This document shows, one piece after another, positions 45,664-57,778 of a stretch of 64,000 nt of DNA. Source of the stretch: Inia geoffrensis. Taxonomy: Eukaryota > Chordata > Mammalia > Artiodactyla > Iniidae. The notes under the pieces are model-generated. The model had not been told where the DNA came from, did no database searches, and worked only from the letters and a program-made list of their open reading frames with translations. The position numbers were made by a program, and so were the translations under genes. Position 1 is the first letter of the stretch; every line of letters starts with the position of its first letter. The stretch lies in assembly GCA_036417435.1 (NCBI GenBank), contig CM070905.1, forward strand, positions 67,845,092 through 67,909,091, read 5' to 3'.

Positions 45664-45880
45664 TCAAATTTTTCCAATGATTTTCAAGTCACTTGTTTCA
45701 TCTGATGTAGCTGTTGCTAGTTGAATAACTCTGGTCCTTGAGCTGTGCTCTGACATGGGAACAACATCAAACTCTTCCAACAACTTCTTTATACGTTTGT
45801 AGTCATTAGTCAACCCTGAATGTGTTTTTTCTAAGAGCAACTGACTCAATGTGTTTTCTGAGATCAACTGGATATCTGGA
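45664..45880 (-). CDS. Candidate host exon or coding remnant, unrecognised
   Basis: On the minus strand a frame of about 70 codons is open from just after a possible splice acceptor (a C/T-rich run ending CTATCCAG, near 45873-45881) to TGA at 45664. It reads DIQLISENTLSQLLLEK, then KRIKKLLEEFDVVP, and ends LKIIGKI. The composition looks protein-like: amphipathic Leu/Lys/Glu in the middle and few low-complexity residues. It is not similar to L1 or L2 proteins. It could be a last coding exon, an internal exon whose donor I missed, an old pseudogene piece, or a chance frame. I do not recognise the family. Confidence 0.3.
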
Positions 45881-45899
45881 TAGAAAAATGGAGTAAGAG

Positions 45900-47394
45900 A
45901 GACTTTTGAACCTGCTATGACTCTGCTTCCATTTGTAAGATGTTAGACTATATTATTCTACTAGGATTTTTTTTCTATTATTCTAGTCTATTATTATGAG
46001 TTTTTAACTTGTATTATTTTATATGGGTTTTCTAAATAAGTTTTATACATTTAGCATTAACACATTTTACAACTAGTATTCTCTATAACTTTAGTTTTCT
46101 GTAAGTTTTAGAGTTTATAAAATTACTTACATTATTTTAACAAAACTCTATGAAAATGTAGAATGGCCAGATATTGCTTTGAGGCTTTCTAAGTCAGACT
46201 TGGTAGCTGTTGTTGTTTTGTCTCTCTTCCAGAATGCAAAATTAATTGACAAGACACTTAATCCCAATTTGGGGTTTTGCCTTATTCTCTCTCCTTCCTT
46301 CATTACTTCCCATCTTTTTTTTTCCCCTGCTTCCCCCTTTTTCATCCTCTTCTCTTGCTCCTTCCTAATAATTTAAAATAAACCCACTATTCAAATGCCT
46401 GATTTATGAATTCCGTAAACTTTTAATGAATTGAGGCAATGAAGCACCCAGGACCTGGTTTCTATCCCTATGCCCTCACTCACCTTCTCTGATTCAGGAG
46501 CTCCTTGTTTCTCCTTCTCTCTTCATGTAAAAGTCTAGTTACCCCGGAAAGCCATTTACAGAGTTACCTTCTCTAGAGGATTTTTTAAAATACCTTCAAC
46601 CAAATCACCTGTCCTCATTTGAATACGTATCATATTTTGCTTACCTTGGTTCTTACCTTGGTCAATACTTTACGGAACTCTTCCAATAGATGGAAAGACA
46701 CTTAAAGAAGAGATTGTATCATTAAAAAAATTCTTTAATTTCTTCAACCCCTTTGTAAAATACCGTGTACCTAGTCGGTGCCCATGAGATATTTGCTGAA
46801 GTCAGTTACACAAAATAAAATCAGAAATCGGTTTCATCCAGAAAATTCAATGGAAGCCCTTACAGAACCCCCAGCGTAGTCTTTCAGTCCCCATGATTCT
46901 ATCATCCGGTTTGCTGGCATTCCTGGAATCTCTGAAATTGGTGGAATAATGTTCACAGCAGCACCTTGGGGCCAAAGCACCACAAAGTAGAATGGTTTGA
47001 TTCTTAATGACAACAAATTCCGCCCCCAAATACCCAGCTTCCTTTCTCCCTGACAAAAGACAGGTGGTCTGTCTGGTACCCTCAGTGGATATTCACTGGG
47101 GTAGACTGACTGTCAATTGCTTGGAGAGTTCATTTATGGAACAAATCAGGGCAAAATGGCGGTAAGGAATGACACAACTGAATGGTTAACATTTTTATTC
47201 CAAAAAAGCAGGATACTGTATATAACACTTTCTGAGAAAATAATTAAGATAGTATAATGAAATGAATTCCATGTTTTTAAGCACAATACAGATGTATAGA
47301 ATCATTTAAATGTGAGTTTATTCAAACTTTATTTAAATAGAATGCACTTTAATTGAGAGATTTAAGGGGTGACTTCTGCATTTCACAAAATAAA
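45900..47394. other. Unrecognised AT-rich sequence
   Basis: No gene assigned. A weak L2 3'-end-like phrase ('gagatatttgctgaagt') lies near 46787. Two overlapping minus-strand open frames of 60-69 codons at 46834-47056 sit in a less AT-rich patch, but neither has flanking splice signals that I trust. Confidence 0.35.
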
Positions 47395-50300
47395 AGTTCT
47401 TCTGCAAGTTTCTGTTTATTTATTTATTTAAATTTTACATCCTCAACATACATTACAAGCGCTTAATATTTTAATTTAGAACATACGTAGTGTATGTGAA
47501 TAGCTCTTTGGGCTAATATGTGCCAAGAAAGGTACATTGTCCTTTTTATAACCAATTAAAAACAAACTAACTTTGACACAAAAAGGAATGGGGTCATAAG
47601 TTTCGTCTTATTCAAGCAGAATACAGTCTGAGATTCAAAACATTCTTCCTTGAAAACTGCAGTTGTTTCCCATCCTCCTAAACAAGGACAAAAGAACAAA
47701 ATGCAAAAAAAATATACATCATTCATTAATTCTCATTGGATTTAAATTCCCCCCTGCAGTAGAATACACTAAATATCTAAGTCTTTTGCTTTATTCTGGC
47801 TATAATCACATAAACTGTTTAAAAAATAAAAACTTTTCAAATTCTGTTTTCGTCACTTTCTTCCAGATATTTTCTCTTGCCACAATAAATTGACCAGCAC
47901 TCTTAGCGTCAGATACACATGGTATACACAGGTAAGTGGAGAAATACACTTATGTCCTTTAAGATTCCTGGATCTACACAGATACCTCCTTTCCTGTTAG
48001 AAGCATAGATATCCAGGTTTATTCTGGAATCTCTATCTCCTCAGTGTATGGCAATGTTTAGCAAAGTGCATATCTCTTTTCCCCTTTTCCTCTGACCCCT
48101 GCGATCCCTGTTTAATTTTTACTCAAGAGCTTCATCCACTTAAAACTTTGTACAACTATATCTGCTGTATTTATTTATTTAAAAGAGGTTGACTCAAACA
48201 ATGCAAACACTCACCCACACACACGTAAGAAAAGTTTCCATCTTACAAAGCTAACATTATTTAATATTCCTATATACCATGGAGCTTTCAGTTTGGAGTT
48301 TTTCTTAAAATATATATCCTTCACTTGAAGCTGTCTTAAAAATGGGGAGAACACCTTCTCTGATTTCAAAACCATCAAAGTAGGTTTTTAGAAACTACTT
48401 TCCAAACCCCAGGAGTAGTGTACTCGAAGGGCAAGCTCATCAGTATCTTTAGAAAATGAGTTGGGAAAAGTAAAATTTGATTCCTATCTGAACATTTATT
48501 ATTGATACCAATGAATCCTACTGACTGAGAATGTAACTACGATTATCACTAATGATGATATAGCTACAATGAAGTAAAGCTGCATCCCATTATTTCAACT
48601 ATTGAAGTCTTATAGGCCGGCTGTTTGATTTCTCTCATCTCACTGTCTATTCAACAGCTTTTCATTGCACAGATTGTTAAAAATGATTCACAAACTGCTG
48701 CTACCTTCAAACTATATAATATAAAATGTAGCTAAGAAATAACTGTATGTTGTACTGAACATAAAGTAATTAGTGGCTTCAGAATGTTTTTGACACAAAG
48801 CCTGCCTGCCCATTGTAGAAAATTTTGTCAATTTATGTGAAAATATTTATTACCTGTAACCATAGATACACAAAATCAATGTGTGTGTTATGTAACATTA
48901 CATCAGTAATGCATTTGTTACTGCTTTGAGATTTCTTCTGGTCTTGATTACAGCTCTGCCAAATAACTTTTTTTTTTTTTTTTTACTATACAAGGGCAAG
49001 TGATTGCTGTGCTACATTTGCAATTGTAATGATAATTTTCCTGAGAATGTTAAATTATGTCTTAATTTATTCAAAAGATTTTATTTTCAAAGCAATTAAA
49101 CTTATTGTTGATTGATATTTACCATCCAATGTTCCTGGAACACTAAAAGAACGCGCTTTATACATAATCTTCCATTATAGCACAATGCTTGAGGGTAGCC
49201 ATTTTACATAACAGCATTCAGTTGAGTCTTCAAATCAAAGAACAAAAATTATAGCAATTTCACTTGAAATCCATGCTCAGGATTATGTTCAACAGAATCA
49301 CTAAATGTTATTTTTAATTCAAAGATGAATGAATCAATAGAAAAATAGAACTGATAAATCATTAGCACTTTAATGCAGAGTGGAGAGAGAAACTAATAAA
49401 TCATGCACTTCAAGCACTTGTTTTCCTTATGGCACGTTTGAAAACATAAAACATACAATGATAAGATGCAGGTCAATATGAATGAACAATACCAAATCTG
49501 CTCAGAATAGCATTTCATTTTATATCATAGGCTTAATTAAACGCTTAAAAAATACTATTCCATAATTTCTTCAAACGATCAGAGAATCCACCCAGGCCAT
49601 GAAATACTTTAACAACAATCTAGGCCGTTATTTCCAAATAAATATTTGAAATGTCACAGAGATGGGAGTAGAGTAGGTGAGGGGGAGGGTGCAAATGCAT
49701 GCATGATTAGCTTCAATGAGCTCAATATTATTACAGGTATCAATTTATACTAGAAAGGAACTGATACAATCATTTACTTTCTCAAGTGTACTTAACTGAC
49801 CCATTAAAAATTACAGACGTCTATACTTATAAATGACCAAAAAAGCAAGAAATCAGCCATTGAGCTTTGATTGTGTTGTAACGCTTATTGTCTGTGAAAA
49901 GTGAGAATTTTAATTATAATTAATGGGTAATTCACTCTCTTCCAGATTTTTAGTCATCACAAAATTGCACATTAGAACCATAGATTTTCTCCACAATGCT
50001 TAATTAATTATGCATTAACCCATTTCTCTCGAAGCATCTTTTTCTGAATCTTTGGTGGGAAACACAGTTTATTAGGCACATAGTTTCAAACATCTATTTG
50101 GTTACTGTTGTGATTAAGAATTTTCTTCTAAATTCACATGCAGAAGGGAATAAGGCTTGCCATGTTAACACACTTTACTGCCAAGTAATATGTTTCCACT
50201 TATGTCTGGAATTAAAAACAAAACTAAACAAACTAAAACCCACTTCCTACTTCTTAGCACAAGAATACTTTATACCTGATATCTTAAATTCCACTCAGAG

Positions 50301-50784
50301 GCATCAAGATGTCGAAGAAAAACTACTTAGATACAGCAAGTAGACAACTATTTAACAAAACCTTTCAATTAAAAGCTTCTCCTCAACTCACAGGTCAAAG
50401 ATCATTGATATACTGTTTGATTCTAAAGGGAAAAGTATAGCAATCTGCAATTATGATTATTGTAGCATTATTAAGTAGTGCTTATTAATAACTGAAACCA
50501 CATTTCCCGTGATATTTCCTTTTTTTTGTTGTACAGATTTTTTTTTTTTTTACAGGTTAGTAAATGGAAATTGGAGAAGGAATGGGTAGGAGACAAAAAA
50601 ATGTATGGGAATGCATGCAACAAAAATAGGCAATATCACTTCATGTAAACTGCTTTCTTCATGCAAAGATGCTTATAAAAACTGAGACATTAAATTTTCT
50701 AATAGCTGGATTTTACATTAGCTCAGTAACAAAAACTGTTAAACCAATGCCATGATTTTGCGTGAGCGGGAGACTTGAAATTGT
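47395..50784 (-). other. Candidate long 3'UTR of an unidentified minus-strand gene
   Basis: About 3.4 kb with no recognisable transposon, although the rest of the window is densely invaded. It is AT-rich and follows the candidate terminal exon at 50785-50966. On the minus strand, overlapping AATAAA signals lie at about 47414-47428, followed by a T/G-rich element near 47385. That would fit a cleavage site near 47395. Long AT-rich 3'UTRs without repeats are common in brain-expressed genes. That is general knowledge, not proof. Confidence 0.35.
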
Positions 50785-50966
<182 letters not shown>

Positions 50967-50999
50967 CTAGGGGAAAAAGAAAGAGAAAGAGGGTACGGT

Positions 51000-52555
51000 A
51001 ATCTCCAGATACAACACCAATTTCTGAGACTCTCTCTTAAGGTTAATAATATCCCCTGAATTACTGAAACAACACAAGTGTAAAACGTATTTTCAGAGTT
51101 TCTGTTGTTTCAAAAGTATTTTTAAGGAAGATAAGGTATGTATTTAAACTATATTCCAATGATCAGGGTGATACCAAGAAATTAAATTTAACTGAAATTA
51201 CACTTTAAATATCCTGTTACTTCTAACCTCACTTGTAATAACACCCCCAAATTCCTTGTTCATGCCACGTGATTATCTAGTATAATTTATTGACCATGAG
51301 TTATGTATTATTTACTTTAGATAGGATAGGCTGCACCATTATAGTATTCAGAATCCCAGTTATAGCCCAACATCAAGATGTACTTGATATCAAGGCAAGC
51401 CTTATTTACTCTGCTAATCAGATTGTTCCTCTCTTTCAATATGAACTGCAGGGCTTAATTTCAAAACAATCGTTACGAATGAAAGTCAAAAGTTAGCGTA
51501 CATAAAAGGTCAGAAATGATGAACTAGCTTTCTAATTTGTTAATTAATTGGTAATAGAATAGAATCAAATATTGAAAAGCCTGCTTAAAACATTCTGAGA
51601 GACTGTTCTAAAGCTACTCTTTTTGATTTCTTTGAAATAAAACTACGAATCACCTTAAATGAGACAACCTTAAAGGAGATTATGTCTGCAATTTTCTCTA
51701 ATTCAAGCCTAAATTAGAGAAGACATTTTATGAATATATGCTATGCTCAAAGCTAATTGAAAGCAATTATCAAAGTGGCATTTTGTCTGTGACTTTAAGA
51801 TACATTGTAAGATAATAAATGATTCTCATTATGTAATAAAAAGGTCACATCTTGCCTTTGGGCTAGTGACGCTAAGAGTTTTTCAAAAGCAATCTGAGAC
51901 ATTTTCTTTAGAGAACTGCGACTAATATAAGAACCATCGCTTATTAAATATCAGTTGTCACCAGCACAGCACCCGCATCAGAGATGAGTATTTCTTTCAA
52001 AAAGAAACACCACCTCATTAAAAGCTGCAAAAATATATCTCTTAAAGTGCATAGCTGACATTTTCAAGTTAAAATGAATATCCTTCACTTGTCATTGACT
52101 AATAGCAATGAAACAAAAAAAAGTGGATGTCACGTGGACACGATCATTAAAATCAGCACTGGGGCTGTTGGGAAGTGGAGATTTACTTCACAGTCTAGAA
52201 AGACAGAACTATGTTAAAAATCAGGATAAACGAACAACTCTTTATTTAACTCTGTTGGAATCCGGTTATTCTGGGAAGATTCAGTGTTCTTTGTACTGTA
52301 AAGATAAATGGCACCTGTAAAAGGCCATCAGGCTAAACCAGCCTCAAACTCTCTGGATATCTGATTTCATTTTATTTTATTTTTCTTATCTTATGAATTG
52401 GGGAATCAATAACCGGGTAGTTAAGATGCTAGAATGCACCTATCTATGTAGATTGAAAAAGATCTCTACCAGATTTTCTCTCCTAATAATTCACTTTTAG
52501 ATTACGCCCTACCTTATGCCATTGATTTTATACTCCTCTAGAGTATAAAAACTAA
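51000..52555. other. Probable intron or intergenic sequence
   Basis: No repeat that I can name. If the exon at 50966 is real, this is its upstream intron. Plus-strand open frames at 51290-51496 and 52108-52320 (68 and 70 codons) have no recognisable features. Confidence 0.4.
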
Positions 52556-52559
52556 TACA

Positions 52560-52760
52560 CCATCATTCACTCATTTATTCATTTCACAAAATGTATCAAG
52601 CCCCTACTATGCCTCAGACACTGTACCATGAACCTCTAACAAACAAAGTACAATCTCTACCCCCAGTAAATTATAGTCAAGTAAGAAAGAGAAATTTAAC
52701 AAGCGCGTTCAATAGTGTTATAGATGCTGAAATACAAGGCTAAGCAGAAAGGCACTATTT
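52560..52760 (-). repeat. L2 3' end, antisense
   Basis: 'cattcactcatttattcatt', 'aagcccctactatgcctcag', 'acactgtaccatgaa' and 'ctctacccccagtaaattat' are the antisense L2 3' end. Two MIR/L2-like tandem starts are not resolved. Confidence 0.7.
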
Positions 52761-53994
52761 TTTTTTTAACGCTGAAAATAAAAATGAATCTTTTTATAAA
52801 AAAATGTTAGTTTAAAATGAGTACCTGATGAGGCAGTTAACACATATTACTTATGTCATAACCTTAGATTCAAATAGAACGTAAGTAGCTAAGGTAAAAA
52901 AATAAAGATTTCTGATTCACAGTTGCTGGACTAAATCCTTTAGAGGGTATCATAATATTAGGGCCTTTTGGAAAACAAGATCATTATTAACAAATTATTG
53001 TTGTTAAGATGTTGGAAGAAATATACCATTCTAGTCACAAAAGATTAGCATCAATTTATGACAAAGCATAGCCAAAATACCGCAACTTATCGTGTATGAG
53101 ATTTTGTTTGCCCTTTGTATTTTTTAAGTTATTTGGATTTTCTTTCATCATAGCTATCTTTTTATTAACAATCCCTTTTAAAAGAAATCACATGTTGCTA
53201 TTCCTTTGAAAAATAGCACAGTATCTCATTCAGTGCTCCTGACACAGTGGGACCCTTAATCCATACTACTGACTAATTCGAATTCTAGGTTAAAGTTTCA
53301 AAGCAGGATAATGGTCCTATTTTTAAAATTATCTGTAATCTATCTTCTTGGTTGTTTAAGCACTCCTATGGTTAAGGTACACAACTCTTTCTTTAATTTT
53401 ACATTATTTCTGTACAAAATGCAATCTACATCTTTCTGTCTGTTATTCATAAAAATGAGAAACAATTGGCTGTTTTCCTCTTAGGGGAGATTACATGGAG
53501 GAAACACGCACTCATGAGACGTCTAGTATGTATCCAGGCTCTTTGCATACATTATGTCATCAGATAATTATAGGTCTCTGTATATTTGAGCAGAGCAAAA
53601 GCTACTCCATTAAGGATGAGAAAAATTCCAGTCCAGGTGAACTGTTGGTACTGTAGTCACAGGAAGTCCAGGTGAGGTTTCAGAAAGCTGTAGAGACTTA
53701 AGTGTAATTTAGGTTCAGATGGCCCGTGTTGGGGGAACCGGGTTAAGGGTGCCTCACCAGGCATGGGATAATGACTCACATGCCTGTTTCAACTCCACAT
53801 CCTTATATTTTTATTACTACTTTTTTTGAGAACCTGTTATCTACAAGAAAAACAATATGGAGTAAGGAGCAGATTTTATCCCCCAAAGATTTTACTATAT
53901 TAAGTCTCAGCAATCTGAAAACATGAACCAAACATTAGGTTCTCTTTGAGTGTTTCCATTTTTTTAAGAGTCAGGTAGTTACTCCTTAGTTGTT
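52761..53994. other. Unrecognised sequence
   Basis: No gene seen. A MIR-like phrase ('ctctttgcatacattatgtc') lies near 53540. Confidence 0.4.
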
Positions 53995-54185
53995 TCTCAA
54001 TACACCAAATATTTATGGAGCACCAGCTATGGGCAAGGCAGTTTGCAAGACTGTTCAGTTTGGAAGAGAACCTGAGATTATAATTGAGAGAGAATTGTGG
54101 GCACTCATAAGCAATGGTGATGGGGCTCCTAGGAGCTGGAATGGCTGTACGAAGGTCGAAGAGCATTGCTAAAAATGCAAGATAG
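53995..54185 (-). repeat. L2 3' end, antisense
   Basis: 'aatatttatggagcaccagc', 'atgggcaaggcag' and the following 'gagagaattgtgggc' fit an antisense L2 3' end. The 113-codon minus-strand open frame over 53900-54241 is probably chance. Confidence 0.5.
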
Positions 54186-54524
54186 ATACTGTCAGAATTA
54201 GAATGATGCTCTATTGAGAACTCTTCATTTTTACTTATCATCTATTCCTTTGGAAAACAACAGCAGCAAAAGTCTCATGACTCTTTCTACTTCTGTCTTC
54301 CTATTTCAAATTAAGATTGGACACATCTAAAAATATAAACAGAAAAAAATTGATTTCAGTTTCAGTTTTATAATTATTCAATATGAAATAAAAATTCACA
54401 TATAGAAACCAGATGAAGGATTATAAGGCACAGTTTTCTTGTTTCTATGACATTGTCAGGGTTGCGTGGTGTGATAGACAGCTCCACCTCATAATTGTAA
54501 TATGACCAATAATAACAAGAATAA

Positions 54525-54640
54525 AAATAACAAGATTTGGCTTTTACTGTGTGCTAAGTATTATGCTGAGTGCTTTACACACGTTATTCACATGCTACCT
54601 GTTTCATCCAGCTCTTTGAGTTGCTCTTGACAAAAGTCTA
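54525..54640 (-). repeat. MIR 3' part, antisense
   Basis: 'ttactgtgtgctaagtatta' and 'gctgagtgctttacacacgt' are diagnostic of an antisense MIR/L2 3' end. Confidence 0.6.
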
Positions 54641-55094
54641 CTCTCATAAAAGTAACATTATCAAAGAACATAGAATTGAAAAACGATGTCCTAAAAGGGA
54701 CAGAAGAGGCGTTTATATCTTACAGTACACGGTGAACAGTGTCTAGTCCCACTAGACTTTTGTGTTCTCTCTGAAGACTCTTAGTCCAACTAAAATTGAG
54801 GAAGACTGGAAGGTCTTCCTGCACTCATTCTCCAAGCAGTATTTGGCCCAGCTCACTGCTGTTTTCTTTCCTAGCTCCCTGTCTCTCAGCATCAACTATT
54901 CCTAATACTCCTCATTGTGAAGAGTAGTTATTTTTCTTCCTCATGTGATAGGAACACCCTACTTAACACCCAGTCCCTGAATGACACATCTACCGAAGCA
55001 AGTGCTTATCAAAGCATCCTGATAAGATCGGAATAAAGATGGATCTATTCTATCTTCAAGGAATTCTCATACCTAATATCAAAAGAATATTTTT
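54641..55094. other. Unrecognised sequence
   Basis: No gene or repeat that I can name. Confidence 0.4.
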
Positions 55095-55275
55095 TTCATA
55101 ATTTTTAAAATATATTATCTAATTTTACCCTCTCAACAACCCTAGGACGTAGGTGTCAACACCCTTATTTTACAATACAGGACAGAAACTTAGGTTCTGT
55201 AACTTGCACTACACCACTCAAGTTGGTAAGTACAAGAGCTGGGTTTTGAAAGCTGACTCAAATCTCCCAGGCACT
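55095..55275 (-). repeat. MIR, antisense
   Basis: 'ctcaacaaccctaggacgta', 'ggtgtcaac', 'gtaacttgcactacaccact' and 'gtacaagagctgggttttga' are in the antisense MIR order. Confidence 0.7.
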
Positions 55276-55679
55276 CCTTGTTAATTCCCACCTCTGCACT
55301 TCTGTGTCAATTAGTGCTTTGGAGAACCTTCCCTCAAACTTTGACCCCTGTCCTGCCCAGCTCAAATAACACATTATTTTGAAATTTCAAAGCACAGTGA
55401 GATAAAGAAGATTCCAAATGCCCTCTGAGAGGAAAAACAGGTCACTTACAGAAAAATAAAAATCAGCATGGCATTAAGCTTCTCAAAAACAGGAGTGGTA
55501 GAAGAAAATGGAGAAAAACCTTCAAACCCCAGAAGAAAAGTTAATTTTATCTTAGAATTCTACACTTAGTCAATGGATTGATTAAATGCAAGGGTACAAT
55601 GAAGATACTTTCATTCATAAAAGGATCTAGAGGGTTTACCATTTATGTGTCCTTCGAAACATTTTTGAGTGTGTTCTCC

Positions 55680-56580
55680 AGCAGAACAGATGCGTGAGCT
55701 AAGAAAGATTAAAAAAACAGAGGGTCATATTGACGACACCCAGTGCTCGTGAGGATGTGGAGCAACAGGAACTCCCATACATAGGTACTGGGAATGCAAA
55801 ATGGCACAGCCACTTTGGAAGACAGTATGGAGGTTTCTTACAAAACTAAATATACTCTTATCATATGATCCAGTGTTTGCACTCTTGGGATTTAACCAAA
55901 AAAGTTGCAAACATAGGTCTGCACAAAAACCTGTACACAGATGTCTGCAGCAGCTTTTTTCATAACTGCCAAAACTTGGAAGCAACCAAGAGGCCCTTCA
56001 GTAGGTGAAAGGATATATAAACTGTGGTATATCCAGACAAAGGAATATTATTCAGTGCTAAAAAGAAATGACCTATCGAGCCATGAAAAGACATGGATGA
56101 AACTTAAATGCATATTATTAAGTGAAAGACGTCAATGTGAGAAGGCTACATCCTGTTTGATTCCAATTATATGACATTCTAGAGAAGGGAAAACTACGGG
56201 GACAGTAAAAAGATAAGCGGTTGCCAGGGTTTATGGGGGAGAGCGATGAACAGGTGAAGCACAGAGGATTTTTAGGGAAGTGAAAATATTCTTTAGGATG
56301 TTATAATGATGGATACAAGACATTACACATTTGTCCAAGCTCATAGAATGAACAACACCAAGAGTGAACCCTGGCGCAAACTATGGACTTTGGATGATTA
56401 TGATGTGTCAATGTAGGTTCATTGATTATATCAAAGATACCATTTCAGTGGGGAATTCTGCTAATGGGGAGGCTATGTGTGTCGGGTGGTGGGAGGTATA
56501 TGGGCAATCTCTGTACCTTTGTCTCAATTTTATGGCGAACCTAAAAGTGCTGTAAAAATTAAGTTTATTAAGAACAAGAA
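55680..56580 (+). pseudogene. Old L1M 3' end: ORF2 tail plus 3'UTR
   Basis: The first part encodes diverged end-of-ORF2 sequence: 'gactggaaggcagtatggagg'-like text near 55820, and on the plus strand the frame 55941-56174 reading AAFFITAKTWKQPRGPSVGERIYKLWYI, which is the conserved L1 C-terminus. It continues into an older-type L1 3'UTR with 'gaagggaaaactacggggac' and 'ggaattctgctaatggggag'. It is 5'-truncated and coding-dead. It is clearly older and more diverged than the L1s at 22.8 and 57.8 kb. Confidence 0.8.
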
Positions 56581-56894
56581 TAACGACAAAAAGAGTATCC
56601 AACTGAGATGCAGGATGAGAGATCTGCAAGAAACCTAGCAAGAAACCTGCAGGGAAGGGCTTCTGCCATATAAAGAAGGGAGTGGGGATAACAGATTAAT
56701 TGATACCGTGTAGTTTTAAAAAATTAGAATTATTATAATGATGACTTTACAAAGAAAAAAGAGATTATAAAAGCTTTATAAGAAAGAAAATGTAATTGTG
56801 TGACAGTACTTGGTTCTACAGTTGACAACATTTTCATAATCTCAATCATTACATGTTTTATATTGATTTAAATAAAATTTTTCTTCACAAGCAG
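56581..56894. other. Unrecognised AT-rich spacer
   Basis: No gene or nameable repeat. Confidence 0.4.
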
Positions 56895-57505
56895 AACAGC
56901 ATACTGCTTAAAAATCAGACTGCCAGGGTCCACCACTTCCTATCTGGAGACTGTGGGCAGATGACTATAATTCATTTCCCTCATCAGTTGTGTAGAGACT
57001 TTGGGCTTCCCTGATGGCACAGTGGTTAAGAATCTGTCTGCCAATGCAGGGGACAGGGGTTCAAGCCCTGGCCCAGGAAGATCCCACACTCCATGGAGAA
57101 ACTAAGCCCGTACGCCACAACTTCTGAACCTGTGCTCTAGAGCCCATGAGCCACAACTACTGAGCCTGCGTGCCACAACTACTGAAGCCCACGTGCCTAC
57201 AGCCCATTCTCTGCAACAAGAGAAGCCACTGAAATGAGAAGTTCGTGCGCCACAACGAAGAGTAGCCCCCGCTCGCCACAACTAAAGCCCACGCACAGCA
57301 GCAAAGACCCAATGCAGCCAAAAATAAATAAATAAATAAATAAATAAATTAAATAAAGTTCCATTAAAAAAATACTATAGAGACTTTAATATAGTGTCCA
57401 TTTCATTGGTTTCTTGTAAGGACTAAATGAATCACTGTACACAAAATGCTTAGAATGTTACCTGGCACATAAAAATCACTCAGTACATATTAACTATTAT
57501 TAAGA
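56895..57505 (+). repeat. MIR, sense, split in two by a SINE
   Basis: Left half 56895-57002: 'cagactgccagggtccacc', then 'ctgtgggcagatgac', then 'ttcatttccctcatcagt'. Right half 57378-57505: 'ttgtaaggactaaatgaatc', 'caaaatgcttagaatgttac', 'ctggcacataaaaatcactc' and 'acatattaactattatta'. The halves join into one MIR once the SINE is ignored. Confidence 0.8.
57003..57377 (+). mobile_element. Long CHR-type SINE inside a MIR
   Basis: A sense CHR SINE of the longer type, with several 'gccacaactactgagcc'-like internal repeats and an AAATA tail. It has a perfect 10-bp target-site duplication, TAGAGACTTT, at 56993-57002 and 57378-57387. It splits the MIR. Confidence 0.94.
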
Positions 57506-57778
57506 GTTAAATGGAGTAAGAGTATTAAAAACCACTTTCTATAGCATAAATTAAGTAGAATATACCTAAAACTATTAAGTCAAAAAAATTACAGCAAAGC
57601 AGATTGTTTACAGACATGCAGTAAACAATCAGAAGAGACAGCCAAAGAATCAAAGAGTGGACCTGGTGACACAGAAATGATGGGACAGAGGCTAGCTGTT
57701 TTTCTTGGAATGTTATACATTCTGGTTTTTTTAATGTGCACATATTATTTTGATATGAGTGTTAAAAAAATTAGCAAC

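Noticed and set aside
53900..54241. 113-codon minus-strand frame as an exon
   Set aside because: Much of it overlaps antisense L2 sequence, and no splice acceptor or donor fits its ends.
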